A DNA stretch of 37,500 bases, from positions 1-37,500 of the forward strand of contig JACVTC010000204.1 of assembly GCA_016946835.1 (NCBI GenBank), read 5' to 3'. The notes under the pieces were generated by a model. It saw only the letters and a list, made by a program, of their open reading frames with translations. It made no database searches and had not been told where the DNA came from. Below are positions 16,501 through 25,534 of this stretch, piece after piece. The first letter of the stretch is position 1; each line of letters starts with the position of its first letter. The position numbers were made by a program, and so were the translations under genes. This stretch comes from Neocallimastix lanati (nom. inval.) (lineage: Eukaryota > Neocallimastigomycota > Neocallimastigomycetes > Neocallimastigales > Neocallimastigaceae).

Positions 16501-17887
16501 AACTCGATAATTAGAAAGAACCATAGGTAAGTATGATTCTTTTCTAAACCTTTAATATTAGCAGTTAGAGCTAATATTAATGATTAATAATTTAATAATA
16601 ATTTTTTAATTAAATTATTACACAAAATTGATACGATATTTTTATTAAACATCAATATCAATATTTATTTTATTTTATTTGGACGATAACAGTAGGGAAT
16701 AATTGACAAAATAATATATTTTAATATTATATAGAATAATACACACAATAATAATATTCACACTTTAATATTTAGTTTATTTATTTTATTTATTTATTAT
16801 CATTCATCAATAAAAATACATTATTTATTATTCATCAATATAAAATAATTATTAACTAGTTAAAATATAATTAAATCATTCAATAAAATATAATTAATTA
16901 CTAAAATCTCTCATATTATTAATGTAAACTAAATATAAAACTACACTAAACTATACTAATAAACATGTTTTTAGGTTAAATTATTAATAAACTAAATTAA
17001 TATTAATAAAAGAACCATTCCTTAAACTATTATTATTTACTAACTATATATATTATTACTAAATTATTATTAACCAATAAGATTTCATCAAATAATTTCT
17101 TGTTGAAATTATAACTGAATTGAAATCTCAATTTCAGTTATTTACATTTCAATAGTTAACAAATATTATTTATTTAATTATAAATAATATATATATTTAA
17201 ATAATTAATAATTAATATAAATTCTTATTTAATATTTAAGGAATTATCTTAGGCCTAATAATTCTGAGAATATTAGTAAATAAGATTTATATTAATAATT
17301 TCAATTATCTACATATGACGTCACATGTATTTATTTATATTATGTTTATATATATGTTTACATCATATATATTAACTACTATTTTTAATTATTCAAATTA
17401 ATTATATAATTATAAATTAAATTTATTTAGTTATATTAAATATTTTAAACATATCGATATTGTTATTATCTTAATATTTTATTAATATTCATATTACTAT
17501 ATTATTAATATCTTATAATTAAATATTATTATTATGTAACTTACAAAGTATAAAAGAAAGATGTAAAAATCTATCTTTTATGTTCTTTGTAAGGTTATTG
17601 TACTTACAACAATTATATACTAATAATTCAATAAATAAATATTTTCATAAATCCTTCAAAGAAATTATTATTTAAAATATTCTTAGATATTAAGTGTTTA
17701 AATAACTTAACTATTTATCTTATATTATTTTTATATTATTATTAATTAATTATTGTTGGATTATTAATATATAATTCAACATATTAACCTAGTAACGTTA
17801 TTAATCATAAAACTATTTTATATCTTAATTTTAACATTTCTAACCTAAATTTCACTAAATTATGGTATTTATGGTGGTACCGTATCA
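16501..17887. other. AT-rich DNA without a gene
   Basis: No coding region is supported. The clearest structure is a hairpin at 17540-17593 (CTTACAAAG with CTTTGTAAG, and inside it AAAGAT with ATCTTT), which also holds a TATAAAAG. Confidence 0.5.
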
Positions 17888-17891
17888 AAAT
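17888..17891. repeat. Target site duplication of element 3, left copy (AAAT)
   Basis: AAAT precedes the plus-strand LTR start TGACAAATG and recurs at 24909-24912. A fifth base (AAAAT) is ambiguous with the LTR-terminal A. Confidence 0.7.
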
Positions 17892-18565
17892 TGACAAATG
17901 TTGATTATTATCTTAATTTAGAATTTACTTCTAAAAGTGATAATAATTTGTCAATTAAAAGGGTAGTTATTAACACAAAAATGTTAATTAAAACACTAAA
18001 GTTTAAAGTAAGAAAAGAATATTTGTTTTTTTTTTTATAATAAAACTTTATTTATCAATATAAATTGTACTTTTTATTATTTTGAATATTTATATTCTTA
18101 ATAAAAAGTATTTAAAATAAATGAGAATAAAAGAAAATAATTTATTAAAACTTAAATTTTAAATTTTTAATTCTTGAATTCTGATTTTTTATTTTTAAAG
18201 AAATATTTACATGTTTTTATATTTTTCTTTTAAGTTTAAATTATTTAAAATAAAACTATATAATTATTTTAAGTAAACACTTTTAAGATAAAATAAACAA
18301 TTTTGTTATTATTAATAAGTTTCTTTTTAATTAATATTAATATCAATTTAAACTGAGATTTAATTTAAAATCGTTAAAGTAAAATAAAAGAATAATTTAA
18401 TATAAAATACATTGTTCTTTAAATTAAAATAATATTTATTTAATAATTTTAAATCTTTTAATTTATTTTTATTAAAATATTATTTTATAATTATCTATAA
18501 CTAATTAAGAGGGTTATTATTCCATTTTATTGATTTTTCTTAATTTATAATTTGGTTATTTATCA
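17892..18565 (-). repeat. Element 3 LTR (3' LTR in element orientation)
   Basis: Plus-strand ends are TGACAAATG and ATTTATCA. The pol stop codon (18556-18558) lies 10 bp inside the LTR. Confidence 0.92.
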
Positions 18566-21500
18566 ATTCCTCCACCATCAGATTGAACTTCGTCTCTTGA
18601 AGTTGTAATATTTTCTTCTCTTATTGTATATGGATAAACATTTTTAATATGTACGTTTCTTGCAAGAAATTTTCCAGTTTGTGGGTCTTCTAATACTACT
18701 GTGTTGAATTTTGGTTCTTTTACAACCCTAAATGGTCCGTAAAAGTAAGGGTCTAACTTTGTTCTGTTAATTAATCTTATCATCACATAGTCTCCAATTT
18801 TGTATTGTTTCTTTAAGGCTTTATTGAAACCTATTCTGTGTTCCCAATATTTATTAGCATATTCTGAATATCCTATTGCTTCTTTTACCCATTTGTAATG
18901 TCTTAAAAATCTTCGAAAATTAAATTCGTCTTCTGTTTCTCCTTCTATTTGGTGAATATCCGGAAACATGATTTCCATTGGCCAAGTATCCCTTCTTCCA
19001 TATAATAGTTCAAAACTGCTGAATTTAGTTTTTGAACTTTTTGTTGTTCTAAGTGCCCATAAGACTGATGGAAGACATTCGTCCCATTCCTGTTCTTCCG
19101 TTATTAATAATCGTAATATTTTTCCAATCTCTCTATTTCTGTTTTCTATCATTCCATTTGATTGTGGATGGTGTGGTGCAGTAAAATGTACCCATGATCC
19201 ATATAAGTCGATCATCATTTTTGTAATATCCGAAATGAATGAGGATCCATTATCTGTTATGATTATTTCTGGTGGTCCATGTCTTGCTATTACTTCTGTT
19301 AAAAATTTAATTACCTGTTCTGATTTAATATCTGGTATAGCTTTGGCTTCTGGCCATTTAGTAAAGTAATCAACTAAAGTAATTATATATTTATTACCTT
19401 GTTTTGTGGCTGGTAACGGTCCGATAATATCTAGTCCTACTCTGGTAAAAGGTTTTTCAATTGGTGTAATATGATCTTCTGTATTTTGTGGTAGTGATTT
19501 GGGTCTAAATAGTTGACACTTGTGGCATGATCGAACCCACATTCTAACATCATTCCATATTCCAGGCCAGTAGTATGATTCTAAAATTCTTAAAGTAGTC
19601 TTTTCAGCACCTTCATGGCCGACGTTATGAGCTCTATCAATAATATCTTTCTTATCTTCATCTCTATAAATGACTTTTAAATATAAATCGTTTTTTTTAT
19701 AATATAAAGTGTTATCTATTATTTGATAATTTTTGCTAAAATATTTTCTTATACCTTCTGGTAAGTCTAAATCTCTTGGGTTGATATCACTTAAAATAGC
19801 ATTAATACAATTTGTAACACTTTCATTTTGTTTTGATGGTAATCTAGATAAAGCATCTGCGAATATGTTAGACTTTCCTTTTTCGTATATTAATTTTATT
19901 TTATATTTATTAAATTCTTCTATCCATCTAAAATGTCTATTTTTGGTTGGTATGCTATTTTCAAAAAAACCTAAAAGTGGTTTATGGTCAGTAATTACTG
20001 TTGTTATTTGTTTATTACTTACAATATATTCGCGGAATTTCTTTAAACTATAAATAACTGCTAAGCCTTCCAGATCGGTTATAGAGTAATTTTCTTCTGC
20101 AGGCTTTAAGGATCTGCTAACACAATAAATTGGATGTTCCAATTTATCTTCCTCCCGTTGCAAGAGTACACCCCCGATTCCTTTGATAGAAGCATCTGTT
20201 CTAATAATGAATGGCCTATTGAAATCAGGAAAGGCAAGTATTGGATCTTTCAAGAGACAATTTCTTAAGTCTTCAAATGCTAAGGTACAATCATTATTCC
20301 AATTGTAATTATTATTTTTCTTTAAAAGTTTGAATAGTGGACTAGCTCTAATAGAAAAGTTTTTTATAAATTTTCTGTAATAACTTACCAAACCAAGAAA
20401 TGATCTTAATTGAGAAATATTCTTTGGGTTTTCCCATAAGGCAATACTTTGGACTTTTGATGGTGCAGTTTTTAATCCATCAGCTGTTAGTACATGTCCT
20501 AAAACTTCGACTTTTTCTTTAAAAAATTGACACTTTTGTAAATTTATTGATAAATTATATTTTGAGAATATATCGAATACTAATTTTAAGTGATTTATGT
20601 GCTCTTTTAAATTCTTAGAATAAACCACGATATCGTCAATATAGACAAATAAGCATTCACCTATTAATGGTAGCAATATCCGATTCATTTCTCGTTGGAA
20701 TGTCGCTGGCGCATTTGTGAGTCCAAAAGGCATTACTAAAAAATTGTAATTTCCAAATTTTGTGGTGAATGATGTTTTCTCGATATCTTTCTTATTCATT
20801 GGTATTTGGTGGTAACCAGAAAATAAATCCAATGCGGAAAATATTTTTGCACCCTTTACTGATGTTACTAATTCGTCAATGAGAGGCAAGGCATAAGAAT
20901 CTTTTATTGTAATATTATTCAGTTTTCTATAATCAATACACATTCTCCATTTTCCATTTTTCTTTTGAACAAGTAATACTGGGAATGCCCATGGTGAATG
21001 GGAAGGTTCTATTAGTCCTTTGTTTAATAATGATATTATTTCCTCCTTAAGAATATTTGAATGTTCCTTTGATAATTTGTACGGTTTTAATTTTATTGGT
21101 ACATTGGTAGTTGTTATTATATTATGAGGATGCAAATTTGCAGTTGTTAATTGAGAAAGAGAAGTTGCCATACACTTTTGATTATTTAATATTAAAATTT
21201 TAAATTCTTCCTTTATTTCAATTGGTACTTCGTTAATTATTTCGTTAAGAGTATTCATAAATTCATTTTCTTCTTCGTTTGAAATAATAATTGAATTAAT
21301 TAAAGGTATGTCCTGTTTACTATTAATAATTTCGCTAACTTTAATTAAACCTTTATCAGTCTTCTTGTAAATAAAATCATCATCTGGGTCAATTAATAAT
21401 CTATATTTCTTTTGTATACTTCTTCCTATAATTAAATCATAATAATTATTTGTATAGTCTATAATATAAAATTTTTCATTAATAGTTAAATTTTCACTTA

Positions 21501-22488
21501 TTTTTAATTTTATAGTTGTATAATATTGAGTTGGTATTAATGTTCCATCAGCTAGAGCAATGGTAATTGTTTCGTCAGTTTTTACTATGTTATTTAATTC
21601 AGTTTTATTAAAACTTTCTAAGGTAATTATATTAATATTTGCACCAGTATCAAATAATACTTTAAAAGGTTGGTTATTTATTTCCCCAATGATAATCGGT
21701 ATATTAAAATTCGCTATTGAACATAAAATTCTTTCTACTCTTGGCTTTAGACCCTGTTCCAATTCTTTTCTTATTGCTGGACTTGCTGCTAATAGCTGTG
21801 CTAAATTAATTTTTGGATAGATTGATTTGATTTCTTCAATAATATTAAACTTTTGTTCTTTATCTAATAATTTTATTTCAGTCATATTCCTTTTAGTAAT
21901 AAATTTTGTTGGCTTATTTTCATTATAATTATCTTTATCTAAATCAATTACATTATTTGTTTTTATTTCATTTTTATTTTTATAATTTTCATTATCTTTA
22001 TTACTATTATCATTTTTATTATCATCATTATTCTTATTATCATAATTATTTTTATTATTTTTATTATTTTTATTATTTGTATTATTTGTATTATTTGTAT
22101 TATTGGTATTATTTGTATTATTTGTATTATTTGTATTATTTGTATTATTATCATTATTATTACTAATTCCATTACTGTCATTATTATTAATAATACCATC
22201 ATTACTATGATTATTATTAAGATTTATACTTTCCTCAAGATTATTTTTATTTTCTATTTCTTGATTATTATTAGTTTCGTTATTTTCATTCTGGTTGGAG
22301 TATTCTTCTTCATTATCATCTATATCCATGGCTCTTCTTTTGTCTCTAATTTCTCTTTTTTGTTGTTTTACTATTTTAATTTTGGGTTGGTTTAATATTG
22401 AAGGTTTAATAATTGATTTATTTGATAATTTTATTTTGGTTTTATTCAATTGATTTGAAGTTGTAGTCTTTTTTTTTTTGTGCGGCAT
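18556..22488 (-). CDS. pol: Element 3 Pol polyprotein, 1310 aa
   Basis: From the ATG at 22488: a Lys/Asn-rich N-terminus with an Asn-Thr repeat encoded by a trinucleotide-type repeat, protease DTGAN (280-284), reverse transcriptase YIDD (616-619), RNase H (RTDASIKGIGG), integrase HHCC (HNVGHEG...CHKCQ), DDE residues (GLDIIGP, TDNGSSF, IENRNRE) and a C-terminal GPY/F module (YGPFRVV). No chromodomain is seen. Translation probably begins as a Gag-Pol fusion at the slippery site 22582-22576. However the -1 frame from that site meets this frame only across a run of 11 A (22479-22469 on the minus strand), and the present run length leaves them one base out of register. Either this copy is disabled by slippage in the run, the run is misread, or the ribosome or polymerase slips there. 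Confidence 0.93.
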   Translation of the reverse strand: MPHKKKKTTTSNQLNKTKIKLSNKSIIKPSILNQPKIKIVKQQKREIRDKRRAMDIDDNEEEYSNQNENNETNNNQEIENKNNLEESINLNNNHSNDGIINNNDSNGISNNNDNNTNNTNNTNNTNNTNNTNNTNNTNNKNNKNNKNNYDNKNNDDNKNDNSNKDNENYKNKNEIKTNNVIDLDKDNYNENKPTKFITKRNMTEIKLLDKEQKFNIIEEIKSIYPKINLAQLLAASPAIRKELEQGLKPRVERILCSIANFNIPIIIGEINNQPFKVLFDTGANINIITLESFNKTELNNIVKTDETITIALADGTLIPTQYYTTIKLKISENLTINEKFYIIDYTNNYYDLIIGRSIQKKYRLLIDPDDDFIYKKTDKGLIKVSEIINSKQDIPLINSIIISNEEENEFMNTLNEIINEVPIEIKEEFKILILNNQKCMATSLSQLTTANLHPHNIITTTNVPIKLKPYKLSKEHSNILKEEIISLLNKGLIEPSHSPWAFPVLLVQKKNGKWRMCIDYRKLNNITIKDSYALPLIDELVTSVKGAKIFSALDLFSGYHQIPMNKKDIEKTSFTTKFGNYNFLVMPFGLTNAPATFQREMNRILLPLIGECLFVYIDDIVVYSKNLKEHINHLKLVFDIFSKYNLSINLQKCQFFKEKVEVLGHVLTADGLKTAPSKVQSIALWENPKNISQLRSFLGLVSYYRKFIKNFSIRASPLFKLLKKNNNYNWNNDCTLAFEDLRNCLLKDPILAFPDFNRPFIIRTDASIKGIGGVLLQREEDKLEHPIYCVSRSLKPAEENYSITDLEGLAVIYSLKKFREYIVSNKQITTVITDHKPLLGFFENSIPTKNRHFRWIEEFNKYKIKLIYEKGKSNIFADALSRLPSKQNESVTNCINAILSDINPRDLDLPEGIRKYFSKNYQIIDNTLYYKKNDLYLKVIYRDEDKKDIIDRAHNVGHEGAEKTTLRILESYYWPGIWNDVRMWVRSCHKCQLFRPKSLPQNTEDHITPIEKPFTRVGLDIIGPLPATKQGNKYIITLVDYFTKWPEAKAIPDIKSEQVIKFLTEVIARHGPPEIIITDNGSSFISDITKMMIDLYGSWVHFTAPHHPQSNGMIENRNREIGKILRLLITEEQEWDECLPSVLWALRTTKSSKTKFSSFELLYGRRDTWPMEIMFPDIHQIEGETEDEFNFRRFLRHYKWVKEAIGYSEYANKYWEHRIGFNKALKKQYKIGDYVMIRLINRTKLDPYFYGPFRVVKEPKFNTVVLEDPQTGKFLARNVHIKNVYPYTIREENITTSRDEVQSDGGGIDK
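18566..18576 (-). promoter_or_regulatory. Element 3 polypurine tract
   Basis: The minus strand reads GGTGGAGGAAT directly before the LTR start TGATAAAT. It also encodes the last Gly-Gly-Ile codons of Pol, so coding and priming functions overlap. Confidence 0.75.
21963..22165 (-). repeat. Asn/Thr-coding simple repeat in element 3 pol
   Basis: ATT/AAT- and TTTGTATTA-like units repeat and give runs of Asn with regularly spaced Thr, Lys and Asp in Pol. The other frames are also long and open here because of the repeat; they are shadows. Confidence 0.8.
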
Positions 22489-22548
22489 TAATTGTGTATA
22501 TGTTATTGTTATTATTGGAATTTATTGTATTTGCAATTTTATTTATAT

Positions 22549-22582
22549 TGGGAGATTGCGTACTCCCATTATTTATTTTAAA
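22549..22582 (-). promoter_or_regulatory. -1 programmed ribosomal frameshift signal (element 3)
   Basis: The gag frame ends CGT TTA AAA TAA, containing the slippery heptamer T TTA AAA (22582-22576) immediately before the stop. A 7-nt spacer (TAAATAA) is followed by stem TGGGAG (22568-22563), an 8-nt loop and CTCCCA (22554-22549). Spacer length, stem sequence and loop length equal those of element 1, although the loop and surrounding sequence differ. The -1 frame reads NGSTQSPN after the site, like NGSRSTPN in element 1. Confidence 0.85.
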
Positions 22583-23519
22583 CGTTCATCATTTTGTTCA
22601 GATTCTGGACAGTCAACTTCATTATGTCCGATCCTCATACAATTTACGCAAAAATTAATTTTTAAGTCGGAGAGCTTTTGTGTTATTTCTTTTATTTCTT
22701 CATCATTTATGCTTTGTTTTGCATTATTTCTATTATTATTAGTATTTTTATTTAATTGTTCTTTATATTGATAATAATTATTGTACTTATTATTGTAGTT
22801 ACCATTATAGGATTTATTATTATAAAAATTTTTATTTTGATATCCATACGTTGAACTATTAGCGTTATTATTATTTCTTTCCTTATTTTTATTATTTGGA
22901 GAATAAAAATTAATATAAGAACTTTCGGATTGCCTTTTTGTAGAATTATGGCTAGTAGTTTTCTCTTTTGAAGGATTTTTATTTTTATTTTCTTTAATAA
23001 GGTTCATAATCTTTTCTTTCTTCGAAGTGATTTTCTGAGCTTCTTCTAAGGTTGTTGGTTCTTCCTCCATTAAGCTTTCGTATATTTTATTCCAATTACG
23101 AAAAGCATTTATATAATAAGATGTTACGATAACATCTGAGATTACCACAGTTTTACTTATTTGGTTTAGCAATTCAGAGAATCGTATGTCAAAGTCTGTA
23201 ATTGTTTCATCTTTACGTATAGTAATAGATGAAAGTTCCAGAAGTCTGGAATTCTTTGACGCAGTTTTCTTATAATACTTTGCTAAATTTGTTAATATAG
23301 TATCATATTCATCTGGTATTTTTTTATTTAGAGAATTATAAACTATTGTCCTTGCAACACCATCTGTTATTGCAATTAAATAATCTATTTTCTCTCTTTC
23401 TTCGCTTACTTTAAAAGTAAGACACCAATGTTCGAATGCAAACTTCCATTCATCGAATGCAACTTTTGTTTTTCCGAGAATGGGAAGTCTGTTGAACGTT
23501 ATTAATTTTATTTGATTTT

Positions 23520-23523
<4 letters not shown>
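22573..23523 (-). CDS. gag: Element 3 Gag, 316 aa
   Basis: It starts MENQIKL at an ATG directly preceded, in the RNA, by a run of about 32 A. A capsid-like N-terminal region (to about residue 180) is followed by a Lys/Asn/Tyr-rich basic linker and one CCHC zinc knuckle (CVNCMRIGHNEVDC, 292-305). The role is particle assembly and RNA packaging. The Gag stop lies within the frameshift signal. It shares only general Gag architecture with element 1 and lacks its acidic insertion. Confidence 0.9.
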
Positions 23524-23557
<34 letters not shown>

Positions 23558-23615
23558 TATTTTTATTTTATTTTATTTTACTTATATATGCTACTTTATT
23601 GTATCACTATATATG

Positions 23616-23660
<45 letters not shown>

Positions 23661-23836
23661 TATATATATTATTTACTTATATTATTTGTATTATTTTACT
23701 TATTTATATTTATATTATTTAACTTATTTTATTATTTTCTTCATTTAATATATATTATCTTTTCTTTGTTTTATATATAAACTAAGATTAATTTTTAATA
23801 TCTAAAAATTATATATTATTACTAGTTCTATAATGG

Positions 23837-23914
<78 letters not shown>
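23523..23914 (-). repeat. Poly-T and TA repeats in the element 3 leader
   Basis: T-runs at 23523-23554, about 23620-23657 and 23860-23914 are separated by (TA)n and TTA-rich stretches. In the RNA these are long A-runs upstream of gag. Confidence 0.85.
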
Positions 23915-23916
<2 letters not shown>

Positions 23917-24109
23917 TAATAATAATTAATTATAATTTAATTTACTATATTTTTATTAATTGTGTAACTTATAATTTTTTTTAAAATAATTATATCAATA
24001 ATTTTAAATTAATTATTACATTAATTATTTTAATTAATTTATGCTAAATATTTTATAACTATGATTTAATGGTTTTCTTTTATTTATTATTAATTTTCAC
24101 TTAAGTATT

Positions 24110-24209
24110 TTACCTCATTGGGTTTTACATAAGAATAACTTTAATTACCTCATTGGGTTTTAATTTTTTTTTTTTTTATAGAATAAAGAATTCCACTTAC
24201 CTCACCGGG
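24110..24209 (-). repeat. Threefold 13-bp motif in the element 3 leader
   Basis: On the plus strand TTACCTCATTGGG occurs at 24110-24122 and 24145-24157, and TTACCTCACCGGG at 24197-24209. In RNA sense this is CCCAATGAGGTAA, the third copy starting 4 nt after the primer site. The G+C content stands out from the surroundings. Confidence 0.7.
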
Positions 24210-24212
24210 CTT

Positions 24213-24230
24213 AGTTAGGATTCTCCACCA
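24213..24230 (-). promoter_or_regulatory. Element 3 tRNA primer binding site
   Basis: Three bases after the 5' LTR the minus strand reads TGGTGGAGAATCCTAACT. Its first nine bases, TGGTGGAGA, equal those of element 1. It does not match the adjacent tRNA-Pro. I could not identify the primer tRNA. Confidence 0.65.
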
Positions 24231-24233
24231 GTT

Positions 24234-24908
24234 TGACAAATGTTGATTATTATCTTAATTTAGAATTTACTTCTAAAAGTGATAATAATTTGTCAATTAA
24301 AAGGGTAGTTATTAACACAAAAATGTTAATTAAAACACTAAAGTTTAAAGTAAGAAAAGAATATTTGTTTTTTTTTTTATAATAAAACTTTATTTATCAA
24401 TATAAAATTGTACTTTTTATTATTTTGAATATTTATATTCTTAATAAAAAGTATTTAAAATAAATGAGAATAAAAGAAAATAATTTATTAAAACTTAAAT
24501 TTTAAATTTTTAATTCTTGAATTCTGATTTTTTATTTTTAAAGAAATATTTACATGTTTTTATATTTTTCTTTTAAGTTTAAATTATTTAAAATAAAACT
24601 ATATAATTATTTTAAGTAAACACTTTTAAGATAAAATAAACAATTTTGTTATTATTAATAAGTTTCTTTTTAATTAATATTAATATCAATTTAAACTGAG
24701 ATTTAATTTAAAATCGTTAAAGTAAAATAAAAGAATAATTTAATATAAAATACATTGTTCTTTAAATTAAAATAATATTTATTTAATAATTTTAAATCTT
24801 TTAATTTATTTTTATTAAAATATTATTTTATAATTATCTATAACTAATTAAAAGGGTTATTATTCCATTTTATTGATTTTTCTTAATTTATAATTTGGTT
24901 ATTTATCA
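24234..24908 (-). repeat. Element 3 LTR (5' LTR in element orientation)
   Basis: 675 bp, the second copy of 17892-18565. Its outer end lies 15 bp from the mature tRNA-Pro 5' end. Confidence 0.92.
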
Positions 24909-24912
24909 AAAT
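24909..24912. repeat. Target site duplication of element 3, right copy (AAAT)
   Basis: It matches 17888-17891. Confidence 0.7.
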
Positions 24913-24923
24913 AAACACGTAAG

Positions 24924-24995
24924 GGCTCAATGGTCTAGTAGTATGATTCTCGCTTCGGGTGTGAGAGGTCCCGGGTTCAATTCCCGGTTGAGCCC
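24924..24995 (+). tRNA. tRNA-Pro (anticodon CGG)
   Basis: A 72-nt cloverleaf without intron. Acceptor GGCTCAA pairs with TTGAGCC, with discriminator C at 24995. The A box region is TGGTCTAGTAG. The anticodon stem CTCGC/GTGAG (one G-T pair) closes loop TTCGGGT with anticodon CGG. The T-arm CCGGG-TTCAATT-CCCGG is perfect. It closely follows the eukaryotic tRNA-Pro pattern. A four-T Pol III terminator follows at 25003-25006. Confidence 0.95.
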
Positions 24996-25002
24996 AATTC
25001 TA

Positions 25003-25006
25003 TTTT
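25003..25006 (+). terminator. Pol III terminator of tRNA-Pro
   Basis: TTTT lies 8 nt after the tRNA 3' end. Confidence 0.6.
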
Positions 25007-25015
25007 ATGTTGGGT

Positions 25016-25087
25016 CGTTGTGTTGGCTCAATCAGTTAAGAAAAATAGATTTTATTGTAGAATCCCAGGTTCCATTTCTGACAAAGC
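25016..25087 (+). pseudogene. Degenerate tRNA-like sequence
   Basis: Over 72 nt an acceptor-like CGTTGTG faces ACAAAG, GGCTCAATCAGTTAAGA resembles a D-arm/A box, and CAGG-TTCCATT-TCTG forms a T-arm with a B-box-like core. The anticodon region is not convincing. It may be a tRNA pseudogene or the head of a tRNA-derived SINE. Confidence 0.45.
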
Positions 25088-25333
25088 CTTAAAATATACT
25101 TAAAGGTTTTTATCCTAGGGTATCATAAAATTATAGTGGTACTCAAAAGGCATTTTTTTTAAAGCATATTCTATCCAACCCCTGCGATACTATGCTACAT
25201 TTTAATCATTAGCACTAATGATACTATGTCTTCATGAGAATGAATACACCCACTGAAGGAAGACGTGTAATCACTTGTGGAGAGGTGGCATTATACTAGT
25301 GTGCCAGTAAATATCATACGTAATAATTATATT

Positions 25334-25385
25334 TAAATAAATAAATGAATGAATGAATGAATGAATAAATAAATAAATAAATGAA

Positions 25386-25452
<67 letters not shown>
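25334..25452 (+). repeat. (AAAT)n / (AATG)n tetranucleotide repeat
   Basis: About 29 tetranucleotide units with AATG variants near the start. Confidence 0.9.
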
Positions 25453-25453
<1 letters not shown>

Positions 25454-25534
25454 GAGCAAATAATAAAAAAAAAGAAAGTTTTTATTTTTGTTTTGTTATA
25501 AATAAATATATCTCCTCAAGGGCGTATCTCTTTC

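Larger units (their letters stand above)
17892..24908 (-). mobile_element. Element 3: Ty3/gypsy retrotransposon upstream of tRNA-Pro
   Basis: LTRs of 674 and 675 bp flank gag, a frameshift signal and pol, all on the minus strand. I see only one substitution (G18509 against A) and a one-base indel between the LTRs, so insertion is recent. Gag, protease, reverse transcriptase, integrase and frameshift signal are clearly related to element 1, but the leader lacks the conserved structured RNA. The 5' LTR ends 15 bp upstream of the mature tRNA-Pro sequence, transcribed away from it. Confidence 0.93.
25016..25452 (+). mobile_element. Possible tRNA-derived SINE
   Basis: A tRNA-like head (25016-25087) is followed by about 245 bp of sequence of normal complexity with no open frame and then by a (AAAT)n tail (25334-25452). 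This head-body-tail order is what SINEs look like. No target duplication was found and no second copy is in the window, so this is an inference. Confidence 0.35.

Noticed and set aside
21906-22202. Tyr/Ile-rich frames over the simple repeat of element 3 pol
   Set aside because: They are shadows of the Asn/Thr repeat coding in the pol frame.
25334-25459. 62-aa frame over the (AAAT)n repeat
   Set aside because: Repeat artefact.
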